NCBI GenBank assembly: GCA_018343915.1 | Contig: JABRWF010000004.1 | Coordinates: 806,001 to 870,000, forward strand | DNA length: 64,000 nt | Source of the DNA: Agroathelia rolfsii | Lineage: Eukaryota > Basidiomycota > Agaricomycetes > Amylocorticiales > Amylocorticiaceae | Direction: 5' to 3' | Shown here: positions 13,391 through 24,221 of the stretch, one piece after another | Layout: the number at the start of each line of letters is the position of its first letter | Position numbering within the stretch: position 1 is the stretch's first letter | Translations under genes and position numbers: made by a program | The notes under the pieces: generated by a model | The model's database searches: none | The model's input: the letters and a program-made list of their open reading frames with translations, nothing else | Told to the model about the DNA's origin: nothing

Positions 13391-15275
13391 ATGGTCAACG
13401 TTACCTACGACGCCTGTATGTATCCTTCTCTCCGTCTATAACGCATCACCCACTCACTCGTCGGTGCACGCACACAGCTGGCTCCCTCGTCTTCACGGAT
13501 CCTTCAGGGACCTCATATGTCTACCAGAATGGCGATATCGCGTGGACATTGGCCTCTACTGCCCTCGTCTGGCTTATGATTCCAGGCGTGGGCTTCTTCT
13601 ATTCTGGTCTCTTGCGTCGCAAAAATGCTTTATCCATGATCTATCTGTCGATGATGACCGTCGCTGTAGTCTCATTCCAGGTATGTTCCAACCCTTCCAT
13701 GTTCTTGTATACGACGCGTGATTAATGAATGCTTTGTAGTGGTTCTTTTGGGGCTTCTCATTGGCATTCAGCGAAACGGCTAGTGCCTTCATTGGTGACT
13801 TGAGTCAGTTTTAGTGTTAATTTGGCACTACCATCTGTTCTCCCGCTTTTTTTCATACTCACAGATGAACTCTTTTAGGACATTTCGGTTTGATGAACGT
13901 ACTTGCTGAGCCTTCCGTTGGCTCCGCTCGTGTGCCATCTATCGTCTTCTGCGTCTTCCAGCTGATGTTCGCCGCCATCACACCCATCCTTGCCATCGGT
14001 GCAGTAGCCGAGCGTGGCCGTCTAGGGCCTCTCATGGTCTTCGTCTTCATCTGGTCTACGATTGTCTACGACCCGATCGCATGCTGGACCTGGAATCCCA
14101 GCGGATGGACATACAAGCTCGGAGGTCTTGATTTCGCCGGTGGAACGCCCGTGCACATCTCCAGCGGTACAGCCGGCCTTGCAATCAGTATCTACATGGG
14201 CAAACGTCGCGGATGGGGAACTGAGCGCTTGGCATACAAGCCCCACAACACCACCTATGTCGTCCTCGGTACTGCTTTCCTCTGGTTTGGCTGGTTTGGT
14301 TTCAACGGTGGCTCGGCACTTAGTGCCAACCTGCGTGCCGCCCAAGCTTGTATTGTTACGAACCTGGCGGCATCTGTTGGTGGCTTAACTTGGATGCTTT
14401 GGGTAAAGCTTTTGAATTGCAAGAAGGGATCGCATCGGATCTGACATATATATCCGCACAGGATTACCGTCTTGAGCGCAAGTGGTCGGCCGTCGGTTTC
14501 TGTTCCGGCGCTATTGCTGGTCTTGTCGCAATCACGCCTGCCTCTGGTTTCGTCGGTTCTCGTAAGCGAACTTCCTGCTCTGATTGGAAATTTTTTTTGA
14601 AGTTGATTTTTTTCTTGCTTCCTCTTAGCTGCTGCTGTTCTTTTTGGTGTTGCTGCTGGCACAATTTGCAACTTTGCTACCCAGCTTAAGTTCCTCCTCC
14701 ACTACGACGATACTCTTGACGTAATGCCTTATTATAAAAAATTAAGCCTGATATAGCCGTTGACCCATTACCCGCATTAGATCTTCGCATCCCACTCTAT
14801 TGGCGGCATTGTGGGCAACATCCTCACCGGTATCTTCGCTCAAGCCTCCGTCGCCGACTTTGATGGCCTCACCTCCATCCCTGGCGGTTGGCTCGATGGT
14901 AACTTCCGCCAACTGGGCATTCAACTCGCCGACTCAACCTCTGGCTTCGCTTGGTCCTTTGTCGTAACCACCATCATCTGCTGGGTAATGCACTTCATCC
15001 CTGGCCTGCGCCTGCGCGCTTCGGAGGAAGCCGAGATCCTCGGTATTGATGACGCTGAAATGGGCGAGTATGCGTATGATTATGTCGGGCTGGATACGGA
15101 GCTGGCGCCGACAACGACGAAAGAGATACATCACCATGACGAGTTCGAGACGGGTGGCGGGCGTGAGCCGCCTCATGGCGCTGCGGCTAGAGTGGCGGAG
15201 ATGGGCACTCATCGTACGGCGGAAAGCGATGGGAGTGTGAGAGAGAAAGGGCAGGAAACTACCGAGGTGGTGTGA
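13391..15275 (+). CDS. Ammonium transporter (Amt/Mep)
   Basis: Plasma-membrane ammonium permease of the Amt/Mep/Rh family. Seven exons: 13391-13415, 13478-13680, 13740-13803, 13879-14402, 14462-14561, 14629-14720 and 14781-15275, giving 500 aa, a normal length. Family signatures: WLMIPGVGFFYSGLLRRKN (TM2 region), WFFWGFSLAFSETASAF, the segment FAGGTPVHISSGTAGLA with the first pore histidine, FLWFGWFGFNGGSALSAN, and FASHSIGGIVGNILTGIFA with the second pore histidine. The C-terminal cytosolic tail (about 75 residues after WVMHFIPGLRLRASEEAE) is acidic, then His- and Gly-rich, as in fungal Mep proteins. The short first exon encodes MVNVTYDA; this ATG was chosen because it gives the expected N-terminus before the GDIAWTLASTALVW helix. 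Whether it is a sensor (Mep2-like) or plain transporter cannot be decided from sequence alone. Confidence 0.95.
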
Positions 15276-15929
15276 TTCTGCTCGTTCGTTTGTCATTTCT
15301 TTTTTATGTTTCTTCTCTCCTCTCTTCAACTCATTCGTGGAATGATTTGTCTTCTTTTTTTGCATGCTTGTATTTAATATATATTTTATGCTAGACGTTG
15401 AAGGAGGAGGGGTCCTGACACGGCCTTGTTTCGCTTAATCACTCTTTGTTAATCATTTGCTTGCTGTCATAATTATCATCATGTATATCTTGATCCGTCT
15501 CTCTTTCTGATATTCAACATTGATATCCTTTTCACTGTGTGCGCACATTTGTTGACGAATCCCAGTTCTCGATCGATCCTTCTCTAAAAAGGCAGCCTGG
15601 AAGATCTAGGAAGACCATTGCCAGATCTATCATTACTATTCCAAGAAGAGAAGTGGAAACTGTCGTGCTCTATGCTTAGCTCCTTGGGTCTATTTCTAAA
15701 GACTGCTCAATACCAATAGCACTCAATCGCAAAGTCTGGAGGGCCTACGCAGTGTAATTGCAGCGACCTGTAGTGAAATCCACTGGTATATATTTATAGA
15801 CCCGGTACGCACAAAAACCAAAAGCCCTTGGAAAGCAGCCTTCCTTCCTGTATTCCCTTCTAATCATTGTCTGTTAGAAAGCATATTCCCAGAGCTTAAC
15901 CTACGCTCTCAGCAGCTCCAGAAGAAGAC
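15276..15929. other. Intergenic with TATA-like element
   Basis: This is the 3' flank of the transporter and the promoter of the first NTF2-like gene. A TATA-like stretch (TATATATTTATAGA) lies near 15787-15800, about 130 bp before the ATG at 15930. Nothing else is recognised. Confidence 0.4.
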
Positions 15930-16607
15930 ATGGTTCCCCCACCTACGGTAGACTACGTCCGCACCCTCTTTGACGCCGTGGGCGAGAATAAATGGGACTA
16001 CCTGATAGCTGCGTACGATCCTAACTTGCGATGGATGGTGACTTCCGAGACGCGTAGCATTGAAAGCAGGACGGGGATTTATGTACGTACAGTTGCAGCG
16101 TGTTGCATGGACTGATGATGACAAAATTGAATATGATTCTATTTTTATTTATTTTTTCTTCCCCTTTGTGATTAGAGCCTCGAAGAATGGACTGAAGTGC
16201 TCGTGAAACCACTCATGTCGCGCCTAAAGGACCAAACTGTGAGATTCAACGTTCTGAACATCGATGTAAGTCTCATGTCTTCGTCTTGGGCTAGAGATAC
16301 TAGCATATCGTCTGATTAAGATAATGCTCATTCAAATTTCATAACAAACTCTTGGATATTATAGATAATTGGCTACAAAGCAATCGTTGAATGTACAGGA
16401 GAAGCCACACAGCTGAACGGTCACCCTTATAATAATCGGTGCGTTCGATTCGTGATTCAATTTTGACTACAGAGCGCTGAGGTTAACATGCAATGATTAA
16501 CTAGATATGCTGTTTTCATGACTTTCTCGAAGGAGACAGGAAAGGTGATTGAGGTTAGAGAGTACCTGGACACTGCATTGGTTCAAGAAGTCATAAGGAC
16601 AAACTAG
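15930..16607 (+). CDS. NTF2/SnoaL-like protein, copy 1
   Basis: Small protein resembling the NTF2-like/SnoaL superfamily (cone-shaped alpha+beta barrels that bind or isomerise small hydrophobic ligands). The fold call is by pattern: a helical N-terminus (TVDYVRTLFDAVGENKWDYL), a strand with D-P-N-x-x-W, a central Glu-Trp helix (EEWTEVLVKPLMSRLKDQ) and terminal strands. Four exons: 15930-16082, 16176-16265, 16365-16438 and 16505-16607, giving 139 aa. The core motif GEATQLNGHPYNNRYA spans the exon 3/4 junction, followed by SKETGKVIEVREYLDTALV. It is the first of a tandem family reaching to 24.2 kb; exons 2 and 3 are exactly 90 and 74 nt in every intact copy. No signal peptide, so probably cytosolic. 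The substrate is unknown. Confidence 0.85.
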
Positions 16608-16871
16608 GTGGATTGGAGGCGATATGGGTTGTACTAGTACGTGCATAACGATAGTATTAACTGGAAGCCAGAACAGCGCAATTACAACTAATTTTTGATA
16701 TGCTGATATATGGGTTTCGTTAAATACAAATCGAAAAAGTGCATAAAAGACGTCGACTATATTTAGCCGTTGGTCTGTCATGCATGTTATGCATCAGTTA
16801 TGTTCGTGCATGATACCCACTTCCTCTCTCTTTTGCATATAGAACCTATTCCGAGTCCCTCTGCCGTAGCT

Positions 16872-17950
16872 ATGGCTTCCACTCGGTCAGCACCCACTGC
16901 GGAATATATTCGCTTTCTCTTCGATTCGATCAGCCAGAGCAACTGGGAGCCATTCATAGCAGCTCTCGATCCAAACATGCAGTGGACGACCGCAGCTGGG
17001 TCCAATTCAGAAGCCAGCACTGGAGTCTACGTAAGTATCAGTACCAGTAATATCGATGGCATATGTTCTACATCCGGGTGCATGCATTTCCTCTCTACCT
17101 TTTTTTGTGTGGAGCGTTTGAGGTAGAAGTAAGGATGGCTGTCACATCATCCCCCACAAGGAGGACCCGCTTGGCAGGTACTTTTCCCTCTGCGCGGGTG
17201 ACTGGGAGCTAGGACCCGGCCTCGGGTATTGAATATGCAATTTGGAAGTGGCTTACCTCCGGGGGGAATGCCTTTACGCATACCAATATGCATTGTAGTG
17301 TGAGACTCGGGTATGTATTGCGAAATTCCCAAGTCGCCGTGGCCTGAAAGCTCTCGCAATTCTTACCCCTTACTCACTAAACCCCCTGGGTCCTCTGTGA
17401 GGATCTCGTCACTTCCATCCGTTTTTGTTAAGCGTGTGTGTGTCTCTCTCTCCCACGTCCTCTCTACAGTCCCTCTCTTTAGCTTTCTTCTCTACCTTTA
17501 CATTATATCATTAGTGAGATGGGAGGTTGATCCTGAAATTAAACTTAGAATATCGAGGAATTACGTCAAAATGTGGTCAAACCAATTTTGACGCGGGTAA
17601 AGGACCAAAGAGTGAAGATGAATGTTCTGAATATCGACGTGAGTTCATCGCACATACCCATATACGCATGCAAGAGTCGTTCTCTGAACCTCTTAAAATA
17701 ATAGATAATCGGCCAAAAGGCGATTATGGAATGTGCTGGAGAGGCTACTCAGTTAAATGGTCAGCCTTACAACAATCGGTACGTCGCTTCTGTACAGCCA
17801 TCCAGCGTCTACACTAGACCATTAGGATTAATGTCGCCTCCAAGATATGCTTTGTTTTTGATTTTTTCAGAGGAAACTGGAAAGATAGTTGAAGCCAGAG
17901 AGTACTTGGATACAGCTTTAGTCAGGGAATTGATACAGTCAAACAATTGA
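16872..17950 (+). CDS. NTF2/SnoaL-like protein, copy 2
   Basis: Paralogue of copy 1, 265 bp downstream of its stop. Four exons: 16872-17030, 17549-17638, 17705-17778 and 17845-17950, giving 142 aa. Start chosen at MASTRSAPTAEYIRFLF, which aligns with the other copies. Core motif GEATQLNGQPYNNRYA, then EETGKIVEAREYLDTALV. Exon 2 reads NIEELRQNVVKPILTRVKDQ, so the central Trp of copies 1, 4 and 5 is replaced. Intron 1 is 518 nt against 76-93 nt in the other intact copies because it holds a probable insertion (see the separate entry). Splice signals are intact, so the gene should still be functional if the enlarged intron is removed. Confidence 0.83.
17103..17488. mobile_element. Probable short insertion in intron 1
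   Basis: About 386 bp inside intron 1 of NTF2-like copy 2, flanked by an 11-bp direct repeat TCTCTACCTTT at 17092-17102 and 17489-17499. Removing the insert and one repeat leaves a 121-nt intron, close to the sister genes. No open frame, no clear terminal inverted repeats and no Pol III B box were found, so its class (SINE, MITE or other) is open. The repeat is pyrimidine-rich and could in part be chance. Confidence 0.5.
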
Positions 17951-18396
17951 GCGTATTTAGGCAAGCATTTGCCTCTCTTGTTTGCACAAAGCTCTCTCTG
18001 CTTCCTCTCACCTCTTCTAAAAATGTTCGTATGCAATGTTGAATCTCAATTTCATAATCGATTCCTGGTGTGTGCTGGATGAATATATGCATTGGTACTT
18101 CTGGATTTTGATGTGCTGGTAATAACCCATTTTTCAACTAGACACGTCCTGATAGTGTTATCAAGATCGATGAACAGGTTATATCAACATTGAGGCAGCT
18201 CAGATTCACACGTTGGATCCACGTTCATACATACGTATCTTGAAAACAGGCATAGATGGAAAGAAAATGAAATCCTTGTGATTGTCAAATTTTGAACAGC
18301 CAATTAGTGTAATAAATATATATTCTACAGATGGCCCAGAGTTGTTGAGCTCGAGTAAAATCCACAGAGAACACCTCATCCAGCCGATGGATTGAT

Positions 18397-20163
18397 TTAC
18401 TTGCGTTGGCCGTCTGGAAAAAAGAGTTTCCGTCAGATCAGGTTCAGATTCCGACGAGGTATTACATCTACTTACAAGCCTTGGTCTCGTAGCCAGACTT
18501 GCCGATGATGACGTTTCCGGGATCTTGTTGCTTGCCAGTGAGGTAGTTCTCAATGATAGACTTGGTGCCAGAAGCATAGCGGGTCTGAGCATCAAGCGTT
18601 GTTCCAGAGTAGTGGGGCACCATGCCGTTACCACCGCCGAGAGGGTTCTTCATCGTCCTTTATGATAGAAAGATCATATCAACAAAATGCTCACAAAGGC
18701 CACTTCAAAGCAATATTCGAAACACACCTCCAGACATGGTCCTTTGGTGCGGGCTGGACATTCCAGACATCACCTGCATAGCCATTGAGGTGGCCGCTCT
18801 TGACGGCCTCAGCAACAGCGTCCTTGTCGCAGATGGCACCACGGGCAGTGTTGACAAGCCAGGCACCCTTCTTGAAGTGCTTAAGCAGGTCAGTGTTGAT
18901 CAAGCCGCGAGTACCCTCGTGCAAGGGGGCGTTAACGGTGACAATGTCACATTGAGAGACGAAATCTTTGAGGTCTTCAACACGGCGGGCGCCAACGGCC
19001 TGGGCAGCGGCCTCGGGCAAGGGGGCGTAGTCGTAGTAGATGAGCTCCTTGGGATCGAAGGGCTTGAGACGCTGGAGGACACGGTAGCCAATGCGACCAG
19101 CACCGATGGTACCGATAACCTTGCCCTCGAGGTCGAATGCGTTGCGGGCTATAAAGCAAAAAGATAATGCCACGCTCAGTTGATGATCTTACGTATCTAC
19201 GGATGGTACGTAGGATACTCACCGATTTCTGAGACTTGCCAGTCACCGCGCTCAATCATCTCGTGGGCGGGGACGAAGTTGCGGACAAGGAGCAGAATGC
19301 TCATGACGACGTGCTCAGCCACAGAGGTGACGTTAGAACCTGAGACTTCAAGGACTTCGATACCCTTTTCAGCAGCAGCGTTGAGATCGACGTGGTCGGA
19401 GCCGACACCAGCGGTGACACTGTTGTTCCAAGTGAGATGACTGCGCATATACCCTGCATATTCTTTGGTACTGACCAGAGCTTGAGGTTCTTGGCCTTCT
19501 CAATGAGCTCCCGAGTAAGGTAGCCAGGGTGGAAGGGGGTAGTAACTTGACATCGAAGTGCGTTCAGCGATAAAATACAACCAAAATAGAGATGGCGGCT
19601 GAAGTCACGTACTCAAGATCTCGGCATCGACAATGTGCTTTTGGAAGGTACTGTCGGGTCCTTCCTTGGAAGAGGAGACCTATCAGGTTAAGGATTAATT
19701 GCTCAGAGCACTATCTCATATAGCTCTGAGGGTTCAGGAACTCACGACGAACTCGTGTCCTTGCGATTCCAACCATTGACGCAAGCCAAGCTATAAATAG
19801 AATTACCACAGTCAACAATTACGACAAAGGACAAGTCGAAAGAATGAACAGGGAGGTACTTGCCTGGTTCTGAACAGTACCAAGGAGACGGGGCTCTTGC
19901 TCAGCAGCCTTTCCACCCTCATAAAGAATGGCGAGGACCTGTCAAGTGTAGACCATCGTTTAGAACCAACGATCAGATAAAGACTGTAGCATGGCAACGT
20001 ACTTTCATGCCATTGGAATGTACTCGGATTGGGCTAGCAGTAGGAAGAGAGGATCGGGCCTATGAGTGTAAACATCTACGGGTCAGTCTGAAGGAACTTT
20101 CTCCTTGAAGAGTTTAGAGATGCAGACCAAGGATCTAGTCGCAGTTCGGGCAGCGGCAAACAT
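18397..20163 (-). CDS. NAD-dependent formate dehydrogenase, mitochondrial
   Basis: Oxidises formate to CO2 with reduction of NAD+ (D-2-hydroxyacid dehydrogenase superfamily). Ten exons, in gene order: 20128-20163, 20003-20059, 19864-19938, 19746-19790, 19613-19679, 19476-19545, 19223-19419, 18728-19148, 18476-18657 and 18397-18413, giving 388 aa. The first two exons encode a basic, Ser/Arg-rich presequence ([12 protein letters not shown], then [17 protein letters not shown]) before [11 protein letters not shown], where the family's conserved part begins. Seen: [47 protein letters not shown], dinucleotide motif [20 protein letters not shown] with Asp after YY (NAD preference), [14 protein letters not shown] (catalytic Arg), NVQPAPKDH (Gln) and [20 protein letters not shown] (catalytic His). 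The third intron has a GC donor. The gene lies on the minus strand inside the NTF2-like array. In wood-decay fungi the enzyme links oxalate-derived formate to NADH; that role is inferred here. Confidence 0.95.
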
Positions 20164-21300
20164 GATGATCTACTATAGATGGATGCTTAGGAGCACAAGG
20201 GGATTTCGTAAAGGTGAGATGGAATGAAGAACGCTTCAGAAAGAGGCGACTGGGATGGGTGTCTGGCTCATCTGGTCGTAACCTGTTGGAGATGATATAC
20301 TGTGGACGCGGGGAAGACCACGTGAGACGTTGCATCCCGATAGCCTAATGGTAGCTAGACGTCACTTGCCACACATGGAGTAGCACGACTGGTTCCGGTT
20401 CCGACCTGCACCGAATTTAACACCCGATCCCGGCACGCAGGAACAGGAATGCGGTGGCCAAAAGTAGCCATCGCCAGTCCTCCGACGCGTTCCGAAATAG
20501 GAGCAACTTGGCCCGAAGTGACCATCCCGGCACCTCAAATACCGATTTTGCACCGTCGTACAGTCGGTACAAACAGGAAGACATAGTAAAGCGGTCAAGA
20601 TAGGTATTTTCTTACCAGTGTGCTTAGCATCACAGTCCTTAGAATTTAGAGTCGATTTTCAAGTTTGCACCTGACAGACGGCTGTGAACGGTATGCCCTC
20701 ACGCTGGGTTTGAAACTGACGAGGCTCCGCAAGCTCCCGTACTACATGTAGTATGGTAACAATTCTGATTTGAGTCCAAGGCTTGATAGGGGACAAGGGC
20801 AAGTCTGTAGTATTGTCATCAATACGCATTGTCCCTACTCCCTGTGCCCAGATCCATCATGGATCATGATACCCCAAGTAACTCCTGTATATTCTCAATC
20901 AAAGTCATGAGACGGGCCATACTAACTTTAGCTCCTCCAAATTGAGTTGCCAGTTGCTTGCGGTAAGCCATCAAAAATAGAATCGGAGCAACTTGGGCAG
21001 ATATATATACCGCTAGTATACATACCAGGTAATGCTGTATCTGCATAGTGGCATACAACCAGCAGCTGGGATCTACCGACGCCGGTTATTGCTAATTGCA
21101 AAGGCAGATCTATGCTATTGATTTATGCTAATCTGCCTATACTATATAAATATCGCTTCCCCGCAATTAAAGTGCTTTTATGCATTTTTGGGGTTGGATT
21201 TGGTGTGTAGAGAATTCGACTTCTTTGCACGTGAACTGTAAATGTGCCCCCTCTGACGCAATTAGAGGGTAATAAAATTAGATGATTTAATACTTGCGCC
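20164..21300. other. Intergenic, FDH upstream region
   Basis: The first part is the formate dehydrogenase promoter (minus strand). The stretch 20340-20600 is more GC-rich than its surroundings and may be an old insertion, but shows no coding or repeat structure. Nothing else is recognised. Confidence 0.35.
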
Positions 21301-21820
21301 TAATCCAAACATCCGATGTCCATCCGAAGTCCCCAATGCCCGAGGAATGGTGAGATCTTATATACATACTTCAATAATTACTTCATTCTTACTCTTTGCT
21401 ATTGATTGATTTTATGCTTCTTAAACTATTCAGACATGAGATGAATGGCTTGAAGGTTCAAAAAAATGAAGTTCAGTTTCTTGAGCGTTGATATAGCTAT
21501 AAGCTTAGATAAATTTTTGGAGCTTGCACATATGTAGCCCACAAATGACTTTTTGTAGGTGATTGGGCAAAAAGTAATTATTGAGAGTGCTGGTGAGGCC
21601 ACACAGTTGAATGGGTAGCCATACAATAATCGGTATATCGTAACTTCTAGTACATAGATATCCATGAAAGCTGATTGAACTTATGCTGGTAAGAAATCTC
21701 ATAATACTTATGTTCTCTGAAGAGACAGGAAAGATGATGAAGATCCGAGTCAGAGAATACTGCGATACAGCACTATATACTAGTAAAGTGGTGATGGAAA
21801 CAAACAGTGTGTCTACTTAG
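21301..21820 (+). pseudogene. NTF2/SnoaL-like pseudogene, copy 3
   Basis: Remnant of a family member closest to copy 4. A piece of exon 1 lies near 21301-21350 (compare ATCCGAAGTCC). The exon 2 remnant has lost 32 nt between two copies of GCTTGAAG that are still separate in copy 4, and its donor GT is changed to AT. Exon 3 is recognisable (GEATQLNG, stop, PYNNR) with TAG at 21616-21618 in place of the conserved Gln/His codon. Exon 4 keeps EETGKM and REYCDTAL. The 5' half of exon 1 and the start codon are not found. It lies between formate dehydrogenase and copy 4. Confidence 0.8.
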
Positions 21821-22528
21821 CTTATGTGATATCATGGAATTGTAAACATTGAATTTATATGGAACATTGAGATATTAGGCCGGTGAGTGAGGCCCCAGGA
21901 AGAGAAGTCAGAGTAATCTAAATTCATGTACTGGCAAACTTGAAGCCGATTGTTATTTGAGGTACCTTATGCATAGGATCAAAGTGATAAAAGCCTATGA
22001 AAATTCTCCGTTGTGGCTGAAGGTCGAAAGAGTGGATTCAATTATACTACTATTAACAACTGGGAAAAGAGGCAAGAATATAAAAATCCATGGTAAATTA
22101 TTGACCCCGCCGCGGCGTATCGTATGATATCGTCAAACTCAGCTTCGGTAAGCCAGCAATCGTGCAATTGTAGAAATAAAGCGAATTTACTAGTGATAAT
22201 GCAATTATATACGTCATATGATGATGCGATATCCTGCGATCGACAGTTTCCGATCGATATAGTTGCTATCTGCCAATATTATACTAGTACGGTTACATTG
22301 CCAGCCTGAGTGCTCATAAGACATTCATTCAGGAAACGGCGACACTTCTAGCATAGTTGATATGATTGATGAAGTCAGTGGCTTGGTCTTGACGCTCAAC
22401 TAGCTTCAAGTTGACCCTCAAAAGGTTTTAAATACTAGTACAAATAATTATCAGACACTGCATTATCTGTACTAGGCTCCCCCCTTTCATTCCTCAAACC
22501 CTGAGAAAGTGCTCACAGCTCTGGATCA

Positions 22529-23181
22529 ATGGCTTCCTCGAAGTTTATCCCCACTGGAGACTATGCTTTCTCTCTCCTTGACGAGGCATGTCGGGGCAAC
22601 CCGCAGCCTCTCTTGGAGGCATCTGATCCACATATGCGGTGGATACTTGGATCCGAAGTCCATAATTCCGGAGGAATGGCTAGGGCTTACGTACGAGCCC
22701 AAACAATCATTTAGTTAATTCTTCAAGCTGATTGATCTCACAATATTACATGCGGGATTTTGCCTTGTGAAATAATTCAGACTCGCGAGGAATGGCTTGA
22801 AGATCTTATCAAACCGGTTTTCTCCCGCTTGAAGGATCAAAAGGTCAAGATGAGCCTCTTGAGCGCTGATGTAATTATAGGCTTTAATTAGTTTTTACAA
22901 AGTTCGTGTAACTCACAAATGACTTTTTACAGGCAATTGGACAGAAAGTGATTATTGAATGTGCCGGTGAGGCTATACAACTAAATGGACAGCCATATAA
23001 CAATCGGTGCGTAGTTTTCAGTCCTCAGAGTATCATCAAAGTATCATCATGATAAAGATTGACGAAATTGGTTAGATATATCATGATTTTTGTGTTCTCT
23101 GAAGACACGGGAAAATTAATCGAGGTTAGAGAATATTGCGACACAGCATTGGTAAAAGCGGTAATGGAGGCAAACAATTGA
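22529..23181 (+). CDS. NTF2/SnoaL-like protein, copy 4
   Basis: Intact paralogue of the NTF2-like family. Exons 22529-22690, 22781-22870, 22933-23006 and 23076-23181 give 143 aa. It starts MASSKFIPTGDYAFSLLDEA; exon 2 carries TREEWLEDLIKPVFSRLKDQ; exon 3 ends in GEAIQLNGQPYNNR (Thr to Ile against the others); exon 4 has EDTGKLIEVREYCDTALV. Compared with copies 1 and 2 the N-terminal third is the most divergent, which would suit altered ligand specificity (inference). Intron 2 is 62 nt and intron 3 is 69 nt. Confidence 0.85.
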
Positions 23182-23600
23182 AGATATGCCCACTCAGACT
23201 CCATGTTATAATCAAAACCTGAATCGAGAAGTAGCTTCGGATTTCTGCGGTTTTTTATCTTTGTGTTTTCTGGAATGAGGGGATAAGTGCACTTGTATTA
23301 ACCGCACTCCACTAGCACGGAGACATCATGATGTAGTAGATGTTGGATAGTGGGACGTGCTGTAAATCATCCCGAGCTTCTACAACATAAGGTCTAAGAC
23401 ATATGATCATCATAACGTCTACATAATATGAAAGAACTCAAACGATGCTCCGATCGGAGTAGTAACTGTCATATGTTCTGGAGCTGACACACCAATTACA
23501 CATGCACAAGTCATGTTGATAATCGCTTTCAATGTCTTCATTTAAGATTGCCTGCTAGGGTATCTCGTTCCTGCGTCCCAAGAATTTTGTGTTTTGGAAA

Positions 23601-24221
23601 ATGGCTTTGCCAGGATCAGCTCTGACTGTCAACTACGTCCGCTCTATTCTAGACCCAGCCGCTGAGGACAATTGGGAACCGTTTGTCACCGCTATTGACC
23701 CGAACGTCCAATGGACCATTGGGTCTGAGACTTACAACTATACAGAAAAGACTGGCGTTTATGTGGGTGATATCTCTTATTAGCGATTAATCACTGATGC
23801 AGGTATCAACGTATATTTATTCCATCTTTTAGAACCTCCAAAGGTGGGTTGAGGACGTGAATAAACCAGTCTTTTCCCGACTCAAGGGCCAATCTGTTAA
23901 GATGACCATTACAGATATTGACGTGAGCTCGTATTATATTAAAATAAGAAGTAAACCAAATAAAGAAGACTCGAAAATAGGTGGTCGGACAAAAAGCCAT
24001 TGTTGAATGCACTGGAGAAGGCACCCAATTAAATGGCCGGCCCTATAATAATCGGTAAGTCAAGGGCTTCTCGAGTTGGGATATTGCGTAGGGACTGATA
24101 TGAGCTGTTTGAAAGATATGCATGGTTTCTCATTTTCTCCAAGGAGACTGGGAAAATTGTGAAAATCAGAGAATACTTGCACACCGCTCTTGTTAAAGAA
24201 TTAATGGAAACAAATGATTAG
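23601..24221 (+). CDS. NTF2/SnoaL-like protein, copy 5
   Basis: Last member of the array. Exons 23601-23762, 23833-23922, 23981-24054 and 24116-24221 give 143 aa. Start at MALPGSALTVNYVRSILDPA; an in-frame ATG lies just upstream at 23589-23591 on the same exon but the chosen one matches the paralogues. Exon 2 reads NLQRWVEDVNKPVFSRLKGQ, exon 3 GEGTQLNGRPYNNR, exon 4 SKETGKIVKIREYLHTALV. Most like copy 1 in its N-terminus (TVNYVRSILD against TVDYVRTLFD), so the array is not a simple gradient of neighbour similarity. Confidence 0.85.

Noticed and set aside
13183..13725. 180-aa plus-strand ORF covering the 5' end of the ammonium transporter
   Set aside because: It reads through intron 1 and the 5' UTR; the spliced model starting at 13391 gives the expected family N-terminus.
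20341..20420. tRNA-like A box and B box pattern (TAGCCTAATGG ... GGTTCCGGTTCC)
   Set aside because: The D-stem-like TAGC/GCTA pairs, but the anticodon stem does not form and the B box differs from GGTTCRANYCC. At most a decayed tRNA-derived element.
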